This document shows positions 22,301 through 34,364 of a DNA stretch of 64,000 nucleotides, piece by piece. This stretch comes from Hesseltinella vesiculosa (Eukaryota; Mucoromycota; Mucoromycetes; Mucorales; Cunninghamellaceae). Location: assembly GCA_002104935.1 (NCBI GenBank), contig MCGT01000008.1, positions 248,001 to 312,000 of the forward strand, given 5' to 3'. Both the position numbers and the translations under genes were made by a program. How positions within the stretch are numbered: the first letter of the stretch is position 1; each line of letters begins with the position of its first letter. The notes below the pieces were generated by a model. The model saw nothing but the letters and a program-made list of their open reading frames with translations. It did not search any database and was not told where the DNA came from.

Positions 22301-24604
22301 TCTGTTCCGGTTGTGTCCATCCAAGGCGGTGTGCAAACGGACAAGGTGTTCGTGGTCGACCCTAGCAGCCTCTGCGAGTCTGCTGTGCAAACAGCCGTCG
22401 TGCCTCTGCTAGACACTGCAGCACAGTGTGAACCGATCTCTAGCCATGACGATCTTCTGCAAACTGAAGCCTTGGCCGTCAAAGATCAATCCACCCAGTC
22501 CACGCCAGCACCCGTTTTACATCAAGCCGTCCAGTCCGACCCACTGGCTGGCTATGACATGAGCGTGCAAGCCACCATCGCTGCTGAAGCTCCATTGGCA
22601 CCTGTTCAGGCTGCCATCGATGGTCAAGGAGCAGCACCTGTGGATGCAGCCTTGCACCTGGTCCAGCCTGAGCCCGAGATGGCTGCCGTGCCCAACGCCA
22701 AGCCTACTGTGGAATCTGTCAAGCCAACAACTAGCAGCAACGAGCCCCAAGCCCAGCGTGAAACGGAGATGGCAACCGTAGCCAGTGGCAAGGCTGCTGG
22801 ACCTTCCGAACCAACAGCAAGCGCCAGCAGTCAAAACAATAGCTCGACCCTCAGCTCGCTGCTAACCACCGGCGCGGCAGCTCTAGGCCTCGGTGCGCTG
22901 ATGGGCATGAAATCAAAAGATGCAATGGACAGTCACGTCGGCACGTCCGACAAAGCACCTTCAACTAGTGCGAATGACCTCCCCAGTCCAGACAACCCTC
23001 AAGTCCCTCTTCCTAGTGAATCTGGTAAGCGTACAATAAAAAAAAAAAGCGGAGAAAAAAACCAGCAGGAAGGGCCTAACCTTTTTTTTTTTTTTTTTTT
23101 TTTTTTGTAGCAGCCCAGTTGGACAATCGTGAAGCAAGCGGCGACATGCCAGTGACAAAGATGATGCCAAGCCAGGCGCTACCATCGACCCCGCCAGCAT
23201 CGCCAATGCCTACGACTGAGGACGTCAGCGAGGACACGAAACGCCACACTTGCGACATGAGCACAGCGCCGCATGACATGGAATCGTTTGGTCTGTCACC
23301 TACTTCTGGCCGACCAAGCCTCGAAAGCCAACCCAACTCTCTAAACACAAGCGTCGACTCATTCCCCTCCAGCAAAGCCAACGATACCTCATCCTCACCC
23401 TCGTCCCCGTCCACGCCTGTGCATTCCCACGACAACTCACCGATGGCCACCGCTACCTTGGGCTCGGCTGCCTTGGCTCGTCATTCGCTGATGAGCGTGC
23501 CCCAAGCGTCACCCGCACCTCCTAACACCCGGCTTGACAAGGGCAAAGAAGCCATGCAGGCGTCCCCTCCTTCACACTATGGCATGGCCTATGCTCCCCA
23601 GAACCATCACAACGCCATGGCCCGTGTCAACCCCAACTACTATAACCAAGCCAAGCATGCCTCGACCATCAGCCAGGCAACCGCCAATGGCCACCCAGAT
23701 GAATTTGACTCGACCTTGTTGCATGCGCCTCGATCCACCTCACCCGCACCATCCGCTTCAAGCGCCATGGATCCTTCGATTGCTCTGATCACCGAAACCA
23801 TGATGGGTCACTGGTTGTGGAAAAGCCCGCGCAGATCCCATACTCTGCGACGCCAAGACCCACTCCATCAACGATACTTTTGGATCCACCCTTATACAAG
23901 AACTCTGTATTGGAGCCGTGAAGCACCTGGAGCACCTCGACGTGACAGCAAAACAAAGAGTGGTAAGTGACCTAAAAAAAAAAAGAGCAACCGCTCATTT
24001 TTCCATTCTAGCCTACATTGAAACCATTCAAGTGGTACCCAATCAGCTGCATGCTGCTGGAATAAACGTCCCTGACGTCAGCATTTGTGTCATGACCTCG
24101 GATGGCGAAATGAAATTGACGGCACCTGATATGGCCACCCACAAGACCTGGGTCGAGGTAAGAAAAAAAAATATTCCAGAGATTCCTATCTGAAACCTCA
24201 TTTTGTACTAGTCCTTGTCGTACATTTTGGCCAGAAAGCCTGACCAGGTGGCAAGATCTCTGAAACCCTCGGTGCGCACGTCTCGACCATCGAGTCAGCA
24301 CAGCAGCTCGTACTTGAATCTTGGCCAACATTCGCACAAGCAACGGCCGAGTATTTTGAATGGCTTTTTTGGAAATTCGTCCTCCAATGCATTGGCAAAC
24401 AAGGACAACTCGTCCACCTCGACAGGAGCACGCATGGCAGATCTGCAAACAGACGACGAAGAATTCGACAAGCTCGAAGACCTGCGTATGTGCTGTGATG
24501 GCAAGCATCATTTGTCCCATTTGGAACGTGAGCGCATCCATCCCAAACGGCCCAAGTACCCTGCCAAGCGGTCCCTTCGTCCTCATTCCGTTGCCTTTGT
24601 GTGA
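19336..24604 (+). CDS. Num1/ApsA/Mcp5-like cortical anchor protein
   Basis: Six exons: 19336-19857, 20069-20417, 20469-23024, 23111-23962, 24012-24157, 24212-24604 (1605 residues). A Ser/Pro-rich N-terminus is followed by long coiled coils (about residues 50-420). Then come acidic and Arg-rich linkers, eight exact-register 18-residue repeats (HVEAQTDDVVV type), degenerate VQTD-like repeats, and a C-terminal PH domain of the Mcp5/Num1 type. The PH domain shows ALITETMMGHWLWK and RYFWIHPYTRTLYWS, ending THKTWVESLSYILARKP. In yeasts and Aspergillus this family sits at the plasma membrane through the PH domain and anchors dynein and mitochondria for nuclear migration. The intron at 20418-20468 contains an A-run; skipping its removal would insert a lysine stretch. 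Confidence 0.93.
21887..22318 (+). repeat. Eight 54-bp coding repeats
   Basis: Exactly eight tandem 54-bp units (432 bp) encode variants of an 18-residue unit with the core HVEAQTDDVVVSLPVE. Units differ by S/T, K/R and D/E swaps and by synonymous changes. The last unit drifts to SVPVVS. The following 300 bp keep scattered VQTD, VQT and TQS remnants, pointing to an older, longer array. Confidence 0.95.
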
Positions 24605-24655
24605 AGATTTTGCTCCCGTTTATTTATTTGTTATGCCTCTTGGCGATCATTTCCG

Positions 24656-24687
<32 letters not shown>

Positions 24688-25815
24688 GCTCATCCAAAGC
24701 TATACCCGAAAAAAAATACACACAGCTGAATTCTCGAGGAACACAAGAGAGATTGACAAGTCGTGGAGATTCGGACAAACGTGTTTTAATATTGCAGGCT
24801 TGGGAAAAAAAGTGACCGCGCCACATGCTCAAGCGGCATGGCAAAAAGGTCATTGGTTACAAGGTGTTCATCACAAATGAGAGTCGAGGGAAAACAAAGT
24901 GGGTACACAGCATCACCCTGCCTTCCCTTATTCTTCTTACAACTTTATTTGGTCCCTTTTCCTTTTTGACAACCCTAATGATTGTATATGGGGTTATTTT
25001 TTTTACGTAACAAGATTTGCTGTATTTGACAAGAAAGCGGGAAGCAAGAGAGGGAAAAAGATGGCCATACCAATCAGGCTTCACGAAGACCATGGCTTCT
25101 TAATTAGAATGTCAGTTTGATTGATCGAGAACTTTTTTTCAATGATCGTTTTTTATTTCATGCATTTGTGTGACGACAGGGTCATGACCAATCAACTGGA
25201 AAGTGAAAAAATGAATTCAGGGTTGGACCCTTTTGGGCAGCATCTTACCAAATTTGGCGGCCCATAAAAAAGAGGGGGATTTCCCCAAATCAACAGAACC
25301 TGGGGAATTGTTGGTCGAATGGAAAAAAAATGTGGAGAATGGCCTCCCCATTCAACAATAAGGAGACATTTTGTGTACAATGATTTGTGTGTCGCCTTTT
25401 TCCTCTTGCTGCGACTTTTGTCGACTTTTTCCCTGTCCCGTTCAGTCCTGTCCCTGATGTTTACTTTTGGGAAAGATAAATGATTAGGCTATCGTGACAA
25501 AGCAAGGGACCATCAACCCTTGATGACCTAGCCTCACTCACCTTTTTTTCCTTTTTTTCATTCACTCAAAAAGAACTTTAAAAAGAGGTTGATTTCTCAT
25601 CCATTTTCTTACAATGTGGTACAATGGTGAATAAAAAAAAAAGGGTTGAGAAGGGTCGCCTTCTTCAAAGCATGAGAACCCTGACCTTTTGAAGGTTCTC
25701 TTTTCGTATGAACATCACCAGATTAAGATGTTATGTTGCACAGACGAAAAAAAAAAAAAAAGATGTATAACCAACTTTATTTGTGAAGAAAATGGGGTGG
25801 AAAAAAAAGAGGAAG
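24605..25815. other. Intergenic region Num1-like / bZIP (convergent)
   Basis: About 1.2 kb between two convergent genes. It has a 27-base T-run (about 24662-24687) and a hairpin gagaacc...ggttctc near 25673-25700. No coding or RNA gene is recognised. Confidence 0.5.
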
Positions 25816-26840
25816 CTATGAAGAAGGCATGGTATCTAGCATAAAGTAGCCATCTTGAGATTGTTGTTGAGGTGGTTGCAAAGGAATTTGCGGCCGTTGG
25901 CGAGTTTGTAGCATGGCAAATAAGTCGTCCAGCACTTGGCCATTGTTGGAGTGGTTGACAAAGTCCAGCTGATCATCCATCCGTGGAAAAGTCAGGTCAT
26001 CATCAAAGAAAGGGTCGAATTCCAAGATGTGTTGCTGTTGTTCAGCAGATAAAAATACAAATGGGCGTGAGTCGTCCTCGGCAAAGAGAGGCTGTGGTGG
26101 TTCGGAAGCCAGTGGAGGCTGGACTTGTTGGAGAGATGGAGGTGGCGGTGAGGGTGTAGGCACAAACGAATGCGGCCGTAATGAGACGGGTGCAAATGTC
26201 GTAGGTTGAGGTGAGGGTGGTGCAGGCGAACCCGCAGGGCTGCAACGTTCGGCAAGCTTGGTAGGTTGAGGTGAAGGGGGTGGCTGAAGATCTTGAATAG
26301 TATGTGGGGAATGAATCAAGGGAGGAGGTGACGAGGGTGGGACATCCTGGAGTTGGGTATTGGAAGTGGATGGTTGGAGATGTGAAGAGGAGGCAATGGA
26401 GGAGGAGGAGGACAGCAAGGGCGAGTCCAAGGTGAACTCTTCGCCTGTGAGGGAGGAGATCTTGGACTGGAGTTGGTGGACCAGTTGCTTGAGCTGTTTG
26501 TTTTCGTCTTTGGCGGTATCGAGCTCTTGCTTCCAATCATCCATATCTTTGACTTTGCGTTCTAGGTCCTTGACGTACTGATCTCGTCGTTGTCGAAAGG
26601 ACCGTTGGGCTTTTCGATTCTGTTCAGCTCGTTTGGAAGGGATCACGGCCCGGTTAGGTTTTCCTGAAGGTGGCACGATGGAAGGGTGAGGTGGTAGATG
26701 TCGCATTACTGGGAAGGCTTGGTTATGAGTAGGCACGACGTAGTTATCTTTTCAAAAAAAAAAAAATGGCGAGAGTCGGCAGTGAGCAATACAATGACGA
26801 GACAGTGGACGGCTTTACCATGGCTATATACAGATGGCAT
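25816..26840 (-). CDS. Yap/Pap1-type bZIP transcription factor
   Basis: Two exons: 26840-26819 (22 nt, starting MPSVYSH) and 26747-25816; 317 residues. The basic region NRKAQRSFRQRR carries the Gln and Phe residues that mark the Yap/Pap1 branch of fungal bZIPs. A leucine zipper follows (about residues 70-110, LKQLVHQLQSKI). The rest is Ser/Pro/Gln-rich. The C-terminus has an acidic-hydrophobic segment (FDPFFDDDLTFPRMDDQLDF) suited to activation. No paired cysteine-rich redox domain of the Yap1 kind is visible, so an oxidative-stress role should not be assumed. The tiny first exon is inferred from frame and splice sites. Confidence 0.88.
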
Positions 26841-27574
26841 CCACACCTGTGACCTTGGTGGCTCGTACCCATTGGACCTACGCCTCTCTTTCATTAATAA
26901 TATAAAACCATGGTGAGGAGGTCATAAAGAGTAACGCTCTGTTTTTCATACCAGCATCGTCATAAAGGGATTGTGGGGGTAAAGGTATTTGATCAGTTTG
27001 CTTCAATGTTGCATACATAGTAATAAGGTACAAAGTACACACGAAAAAAGGAGCGGGGGAATGCTATTATACAAAACGTGTGGGGAAGTGAAAGTTATTG
27101 AGAAAAGAGAGGGGGAAAATCCCTTTTTGCCAATTTTTTTTTATTGTTCTACTGTGGAAAAGTTACAACTCCGTCACCAATCAGGACTTGTCTTTCTTTG
27201 TGGGCTAAAAGCACCCATTGCCAGACACAAGCAGGCAAAGTTGTGAAGCTTGGTGAATTTTTTTTTGGGCTTGGCATGGGCTGGGGACTGGCACCGCTTG
27301 TAATGCTTGTTGGCACTGATGTAGACTAGTAAGGCACTGGCAGCCCTGATCTTCAAGAGGACAGTGTCTTTCTGCCAAGTATCGCCGGCCAATGTGAAGA
27401 AACAAAAGAAAAGCGTCAGTGTGAGGGAAAAAAAAAAAGGAAAAACGACGGAACCTTAATTTCGGCGACCGGTGCACTGTATTTTAAAAAATTGTCCGTT
27501 TGTTTCTTCCCAGCTTCCTTTTCCTGATCGCTCGCGTTACATTGCTGTCTGTCTTATAGTATTTTTATCTGATA
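26841..27574. other. Intergenic region bZIP / galactokinase (divergent)
   Basis: About 730 bp. A minus-strand frame at 27174-27392 reads plausibly but has no ATG and no domain. It was not called. Confidence 0.45.
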
Positions 27575-29281
27575 ATGTCTGTGCCTACTACTGATTCCTT
27601 GGACACCATATATTCTACATCAAGTTTACTCAAGCAAAGGTAAAACATTCGCCATAGCGTCATGGCCTCCTGATATCCTTCATCAACGCAGAACGTGGGT
27701 TTGACCCGGTTACTCAACTTTCTCACCCTTCTTTACCCGCTGCAACCCCAACCATAGCCAACGTTACGATGGCATCATTACGAAATTCAAAGAGCTGTAC
27801 CATGAATCCCCTGAATTCATTGTTCGGTCACCCGGCCGAGTGAACATCATTGGCGAACATATCGACTACAGCGGATTTGGCGTGCTGCCCATGGCCATTG
27901 AGCGCGATGTTGTCCAGGCTGTGTCCACCACCGACAAGAACACAGCCGTCCATGTTGCCAATACCATTGCCTCAAAGTATCCTGCTCGGTCCTTTGATTA
28001 CCAAGGCAAAGACACGGTCGTTACCATTGACGCCACCAAACTCGAATGGTCGAATTACTTCAAGTGTGGTTATAAGGTATGCTCTTGGAAAGAATGGGCA
28101 CAGGCTCACACTTCTCCATTACGCAGGGTATGCTTGAGCGTGCACAGGTACCACCCAAAGGCATGAATGTACTGGTGGATGGCACTGTGCCTGCAGGCTC
28201 GGGGCTGTCGTCCTCGGCAGCATTTGTGTGCTCGTCGGCGTTGGCGGTGGTCACCGCCAACCAACTGGACCTATCTAAGCAAGAGTTGACCGAGATTGCG
28301 ATTGTGGCCGAGCGCAATGTGGGCGTGAACTCGGGTGGCATGGACCAAGCTGCGTCGGTGTTTTCTGAAAAGAACTTTGCCCTGCACGTGGAATTTGTAC
28401 CTCGGCTGGCAACGCAGCCCGTTCAATTGCCTCTGGGCGCCTGTTTTGTCATTGCTCATACGCTTGTCACTGCCGACAAATTCACTTCAGGCCCACGCCA
28501 TTACAATCTCCGGGTGGTCGAAACCAAGATTGGCGCGCGCATTCTTGGCCGCTGTCTGTTTGGATCCGACAGCACGCTTGACACCTACAAAGAGGTCATG
28601 GACCGCTATTTCCAAGACAAGCTGCAAGTGTCCGAAGCTGACCAGATGACCGAGTTACTAGCCCTGGTCGAAACGCACTTGACTCACAAAGATCGAGGCT
28701 ACACGCAGCAAGAAATGGCCGACGCTGTCGGGTTGCCAGAACAAACGATGGTGGCGGAATACATGACGCGCTTCCCTGTCGAGACCGAGACCTTCCATCT
28801 TTATAAACGTGCACACCACGTACTGACTGAGGCCCGTCGCGTCTTGCAATTTGTTGCCACCTGCGAGCACGCGTCTCAGCATCCTGACTCTGTCCTGGAA
28901 AAACTCGGTGGCCTGATGAACGAATCCCACACCTCTTGTGATACCATGTTTGATTGCTCTTGCCCAGAATTGAATGCTGTATGCTCTCTTGCTCGTGAAC
29001 ATGGAGCCCTTGGTGCCCGTCTGACCGGTGCTGGGTAAGACACACACACACACACACAAAAAGCGTGAAGCACTCATTCTATTTTTTTTATGTGTAGGTG
29101 GGGGGGTGCCTCTGTGCTCTTGACCACACAAGACAAGGTACCCACGCTGATCCATGCCATCAAAGATAACTATTACCGCCAAAAGTTCCCCGAACTGAAC
29201 GATGACCAACTGAACGATGCAATTTTCCCAACGGAACCGTGTAGCGGCGCCACCATTTTCACAGGTTTTGACCACACTTGA
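27575..29281 (+). CDS. GAL1: Galactokinase
   Basis: Four exons: 27575-27639, 27758-28076, 28127-29034, 29098-29281 (491 residues). GHMP kinase. It has the galactokinase signature GRVNIIGEHIDYSGF, the ATP-binding glycine/serine motif VPAGSGLSSSAAF, the catalytic region VNSGGMDQAASVF and the third GHMP motif GARLTGAGWGGASVLL, which spans the last intron. It phosphorylates galactose at C1 in the Leloir pathway; length fits Gal1/Gal3-type fungal proteins. Catalytic motifs are complete, so it is predicted to be an enzyme and not a Gal3-like sensor. A CA-dinucleotide run follows the donor of intron 3. No other GAL gene is in the window. Confidence 0.96.
29041..29057 (+). repeat. CA dinucleotide microsatellite
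   Basis: About 8.5 CA units, directly after the splice donor of galactokinase intron 3. Confidence 0.9.
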
Positions 29282-29475
29282 TTTGTGTAATAAACAATGA
29301 AGACGGGAAAGTTGGTTTTTTAATTGTTTTGGTCAAAAACGCTAGAAATAAGGTATCTTTTAGGAGGATCAAGTAAAGATGAAAGAAGTAGGAAAGATCA
29401 TACACGGTGGGGGGGGGAGTCCGTAATAAAAAAAATAAGGATGCCCAACACATGGCAAGTAGTGTAAACCTCTGT

Positions 29476-30230
29476 TTACATGAAGTTGCTCCATTTGGAT
29501 TCCATGTCCGAGTCATCAGAGTCCGAGTCCGAGGCCCACACATCTTCGTCTTCACGCTTCTTCATACACGACAAGCAGCGAGCGCGATCGGCATGCTTAC
29601 GTTGAGTCTGAGGGCAAGAATACAATGAGAAAAGAGGTGTGAGCGTGTTTGCCGGCTTGGGAAAGTGTGTATGTGTTGTGTTATGCCAGGGGCATGAGAG
29701 GGTTGCTTGACAACTCCTTTTTTTTTATGGCTTACCTTGGCGAAGCTGCTCAGAGGCTTCTGTTTGTCACAAGTCATGCACTTCATTTTGGTGGTTTGGC
29801 CAATTGTACAAGCCTTGCAAGAGATGACTTTTTTTTTGTTGTTCCAGTTGGGAGGAGCATAGGCTGATGGTATAAAAAAAAACCCAGTGAGTAGATCTTG
29901 TCAAATTGATAAAATGACACATACGATTAGGAAGGGCTTTGGTCACCTGTGTCTTTGAGTAATGATCCAAAGTCTTTTCCTAAATGATAAAGGGATGCAT
30001 TAATGGCATGATTACGATAGACACGACTGAAACGGATAACCGTGTTTGTCTTACTTCATTGCAGAAAGTGCATTTCAACGATTCGATTCGAGCTGTCAGG
30101 TCTAAAAACAAAACGATCACCCCTTTAATGCATACAGTCCAAGTTATATGGTCACCGACTTACTTTTGGGTCCATGTGCACCATAAGTGGTGTAGCTGTA
30201 TACGTCTTTTGTAAAGTTAGTCGCGCTCAT
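29476..30230 (-). CDS. Stc1-domain zinc-binding protein
   Basis: Five exons: 30230-30164, 30101-30055, 29979-29925, 29863-29736, 29607-29476 (142 residues). Four CxxC pairs are spaced as in the Stc1 domain: KCTFCNE, SCKACTIGQ, KCMTCDKQKPLSSFAK and RCLSCMKK, with the typical FAKTQRK before the last pair. The C-terminus is acidic (SDSDSDDSD). In fission yeast, Stc1 bridges the Argonaute RITS complex and the Clr4 H3K9 methyltransferase. Whether this short protein has that role is inference. It is divergent from the LIM-binding cofactor gene, with ~180 bp between start codons. Confidence 0.8.
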
Positions 30231-30412
30231 GTTTGTTTAATGATCAAAGAAGAGAGAGAACGCAGTATCCCTTTTTTTTTTCTTTTCTTTGTTCTAAATT
30301 TGAAGGGCGAACGAGGTGGACCAATCAGAGCCAACACGCTTTTTTTTTTTTTTTTTCTTGGTCTTCCCATTTTTTTTCTTTTCTCATCTCTTTCACTTTA
30401 AAGGACGATACC
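30231..30412. promoter_or_regulatory. Divergent promoter Stc1-like / LIM-binding gene
   Basis: 182 bp between divergent ATGs. It contains two T-runs (about 30270-30281 and 30341-30356) and CT-rich sequence. No factor site is identified. Confidence 0.45.
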
Positions 30413-32290
30413 ATGTCGACGCCCCCGCCCATGGCTATTCAGCATCCAAGGCAGCCAATGAATCCAATGGTGGGTGATCCTGATCATCAATTGCGTATGC
30501 ATCAGCAGCAGCAAATGCTACAACGGCACCGACAACAACAGTTTATCCAGCAACGGTTTGCTCAGGATCCTGCGTTGGCCATGCAACAGCAGCCTCGTAT
30601 GCCGCAGCAACATCCTTCGTTACCGTCTCAAGTCATCTCGCAACAGGCCTGGATGGCCAATATGCTCCCACCTCATGCTAGACCCACCCCCTCACCCACC
30701 ATGGACAAAGCTTTCAAGCTGATGCCCACGCAAGTGACCCCTTCTCCTTAATAACAAAATCCTACCTTTCTTACCTTTTTTTTTTTTTTTTTTGTTATTG
30801 TTCTAGTGGTCATCTCACTGGTCAAGGTGTGTTGCGACTCATTCAGCTTGGGGATCGATTAGCTCCAGGCGATAGAGTAAGTGAAAGAAAGAAAAAATGC
30901 AGCCAAGTTGGAGCTGGACCAAAGTGAGAGCCAGACGGGAACATAATGTCGTCTTTCTTTGTTATAGGCCCTCCAACGATCGTTTTGGGATGGACTAGTG
31001 CATGATTTCTTTGCTCCCGAGGCCAAATTAAATTTTGGCGTCTGCAATGCGAATACCAATGAAAAACAACAGTTTGGTAATGAAAAAAAAGCGGCCACGG
31101 ATAACTTTTGCTTACTGATATGGATGTTCTGTTGTTGTTTTGTTTGGGGGGACAGAAATCTGCCAGTCCCTGGTGGCGCGATTCTTTTTAACACAATACG
31201 AATGCCAAGTAACCTCGATTCAGTTTCACACCGACCAAACGTTGGAGTACTTTTTGGCCCAGGGCATGATGGTCAAATGTCCCACCTCCAGCTTCATATA
31301 TCGATACACCAACAGCTCCATGGTTGTCATGACAGGCGAGACGTCCATGATCTTGCGCCTGGATCCCAACGAAGACTGCCTCAAAATACAAGAATGGACC
31401 TTTTCGTGTGAAAAAGTCGAAGAATTCATCTCTCGCACCAGCCTGACCGACTTTGTACCTCCATCGCCCAAACGAAAGAAACAGCCAGCTCCTGGCTCTG
31501 TCGGCAAACAAGCGCCAATCTCCTTGGTCAACGAATGGGGTCTACCTGAAAGAGTCTATGCTTTACTAAAGGTAATAGAAGAAAGAAAGAAAAAAAAACA
31601 GAGAGGCATAGAATGAGAAGCTCATTGCTCGTTTGCATTGCCAGATGATCGACGCCATGTCCAAGCGAGGTGAGGTTGGGTTTTATTCGTTGTGTCAGCA
31701 GTACCCACAAATCCTACCATCCTTGCTCAGCGCCTCGGATACACCCATTACCACAAGCGATGTCCAATCATCTGATATGCCCACATCTGAGCCCACGCCT
31801 GCCCCCTCATCCACTTCTCCCGAGACAAAAACCAACAAAAAGGATACCAAGAAACCTCGACAAAACAAACGCAAGGCCTCGACCTCTGCAGGAGCTGCTC
31901 GAAAAAATAGCAAAGCCCAGCCTCCAGTCTCCACGCCTTTACCCCCAGCACCGCATCCGGAGATGCCCATTGTCACTGCACCTATGGTTGCCTCACCACA
32001 GCAGCAAGCCTTGATGCACCACCAATTACAGCAGCAGAAAATATTCCAGCTTCAACAAATGCAACAACTCCCCTCCAGTCCATACCCTCAGCAGAACATC
32101 CAATTTAATGACAACATGATTCAGGCATACCCTTCTGCCAACGGGTCCATGCCTGCTGATAAGACTTATCTGACCACCCCTCCCTCACCACGTTAGTTGA
32201 CCGGACCTCTGCCTCACCTTAAGCTCACGTTTTTCTTCTTTTCTACGTCTTGTAGATAAACACAATCAAATCAAGGATGAAGCCTCTTGA
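30413..32290 (+). CDS. LIM-domain-binding (LDB/PtaB-type) transcription cofactor
   Basis: Six exons: 30413-30729, 30807-30876, 30968-31076, 31156-31571, 31645-32191, 32256-32290 (497 residues). The Gln/Met-rich N-terminus leads into the LIM_bind region: QRSFWDGLVHDFF, ARFFLTQYECQV, MVVMTGETSMILRLDP and IQEWTFSCEKVEEFISR. Low-complexity and basic sequence follow (KKDTKKPRQNKRKAS). Members include animal LDB1/Chip, plant SEUSS and Aspergillus PtaB, which scaffold DNA-binding partners, in fungi for adhesion and development. Intron 1 is read as GC-AG (donor gcaagt at 30730), since the GT just after it breaks the frame. The last intron is optional: reading through stops at 32196. Confidence 0.88.
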
Positions 32291-32563
32291 TCCTTCCATC
32301 ACCTCACTCGCATGTTGATCGTTCCCTCCTTTTTTTTCATTATCCCCACCTTACCCCTCAACTGGTTGTACATATTTTTCTCTACTTCACACATCCTTAC
32401 TCGTTTTTTTTCTTTTTCTTTCTTCCTTTTCCTTCAGTTCCTCCCATCATCATCTTGACCTTTGTAACCCTTTTCCCCTCCACAAGAAGCCTTGAAAATA
32501 AATGAATGCTTTCTTGTTTACTGTTTTTTTTTTTTACAAAAACAAAAGAGGTATATGGTTGAT

Positions 32564-33750
32564 TTAAGCGGTGACGTTACGAGGTAGATTTTCGGTGGGT
32601 GTGGGCAGGGGTGTATTTTTGAAATATTGGTGGTTAAGGCACTACGAAAGAGAATGGAGGATGAAATGACTTTGAAGCATAGACGTCTTTTTTTTTTTTT
32701 TTTTTACCTCGTCTGTGGACCATCGTTTTCTTGGGTCGAACACAAGCATCTTTTCCAGCAAATCAATAGCGTCACGACCAGCAGCAATAAAATATTGGTG
32801 TAGAGCGACCTTGGGAAAGACTCGGAATTGAATAAAATCCGGCAATGATGTCATTCCCTAAAGTATAAAAGGTGAGCGAGGGCCATGAGCTTTATTGTCG
32901 TTGCTTACGGGCCAATCCTTTTCCGTTGGTGTTCCCATCGCAGTAAAGATCTTGGTGAGTTGGTCCATGTCAGATTCACCAGCAACAAAGGGTGTGCGCA
33001 GCATCAACTCAGCAAAGATACAGCCAACAGACCACATGTCCACTGCGTAGGAGTATTCCTTGGCACCAAACAGAAGCTCGGGACTGCGGTACCAGCGCGT
33101 CACCACTTGAGAAGTCATCTGTCGGCCAGCATCGCCCCAATCACGCGCAAGACCAAAGTCAGCAATCTTCAATACCCCATCAGCTGTCAGCAGCAGATTG
33201 TTGGGCTTCATATCACGGTGCAAGATGTAGTGACGATGGCAATGGTCCAGCCCACGCAACATCATCACCATCCATGACTTGATATCCGCCGGCATAAACA
33301 AAATGCTCTTGTTCTTGATCACCTGTTCCAAATCCGAGTCCAAGAACTCCAGTACCAAGTTTAGACTTGTCTTGTGAGAGAACACATCGATCAACTTTAA
33401 CATAGTGAAGCATAGTTAAGTGATCCGATGTTGTCCCGTGTTGATGTTTACCTCGATGACGTTTGGATGATGGAGCTCTTGCAAATACTTGACTTCACGA
33501 ATCGCCGTCAGATCCAGTCCATCTGTAAACTGTCCCATCTTGATCTTCTTGACAGCCACCACGCGATCAGTGTCCTTTTGTCTCGCTTTTGCAATAGAAA
33601 AAGGTGAGTATTTGCAAGTCAATCCAAGATGCATCGATAACATACCTCGATAAACAACAGCATAAGTACCTTCACCAATCTTGGCATCTTTTTGATACTT
33701 TTTTCTATTTGATTGTTGGCATCTTCAGTAATATCCATTCGATCTTGCAT
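32564..33750 (-). CDS. KIN28: CDK7/Kin28-type cyclin-dependent kinase, apparent 1-nt frameshift
   Basis: Five exons: 33750-33646, 33585-33452, 33394-32909, 32857-32708, 32641-32564. Kinase motifs: [12 protein letters not shown], catalytic [17 protein letters not shown] and T-loop [21 protein letters not shown]. The FGAKEY and [11 protein letters not shown] blocks mark the CDK7/Kin28 branch. In the family this kinase phosphorylates the RNA polymerase II tail within TFIIH and acts as CDK-activating kinase. The ATG frame ([16 protein letters not shown]) and the kinase frame ([12 protein letters not shown]) disagree by one base at a run of six A (about 33698-33703); one more A would join them. 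No suitable intron was found there. The protein would be about 317 residues if the frame is continuous. Confidence 0.85.
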
Positions 33751-34364
33751 CGTTGCGAAGAAAAGCTTAAAAAAAATATCTGGGGCAGTGGAGAAAAAAA
33801 AATCAGCACAGCCAGCAACCGCAGGGCCCTTTTTTTGGCCTTGTGCGACCTGAAACAGAGACTTTTGCCCTCGATTCAAAGGTGCATGAATATTGCTTGC
33901 AGGTAAAAAGAGGGATCATCCGATCACGTTAAAACAGATACGTTGCTTCACCGGTTCCAGACGTTTTTTTATCAATAAATCTCAAGCATTTATAAAAAGA
34001 TCGAACAGCTCCCCCTTTCCAGCACAGTAAAAAAGAGGGAGGCTTTTTAATTTGCAATGGCTTGAGCTCCTTTTCTTGAATCGCTTTGAATATTACTTTA
34101 TTTGTTCTAGCATCACACTCTCTTTTTTTTTGTTACTTCTCCTTGAACTCCACTCTTTATCCCATATTTTTTAATATAGACGCACCAATCCCATTTTACC
34201 TCGATCCTATATTGTCCAATTACGCTCCAGGCACCCCAATTTTTTGATCCCTCGTTTTCCTTTGCTTATTTATCGCAAGTCCTTGTCTTTTTTTAGGTCG
34301 CCCTTTTCTTCAGAACTTCGCATCCTCTTTTCCTCTTTTTTATTATTACCGATTTCTTTACACG
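33751..34364. other. Divergent intergenic region kinase / subtilase
   Basis: About 610 bp. The last 300 bp before the subtilase ATG is strongly CT-rich on the plus strand (about 34100-34364). No gene or known regulatory site is seen. Confidence 0.5.

Noticed and set aside
21509..22390. Long open frame on the minus strand opposite the Num1-like repeats (293 codons)
   Set aside because: It is the mirror of the coding repeats; its sequence is repetitive only because the plus strand is, and the plus-strand gene is certain.
27174..27392. Minus-strand frame with a protein-like stretch (WQKDTVLLKIRAASALLVY)
   Set aside because: No ATG, no convincing upstream exon and competing open frames on the same strand.
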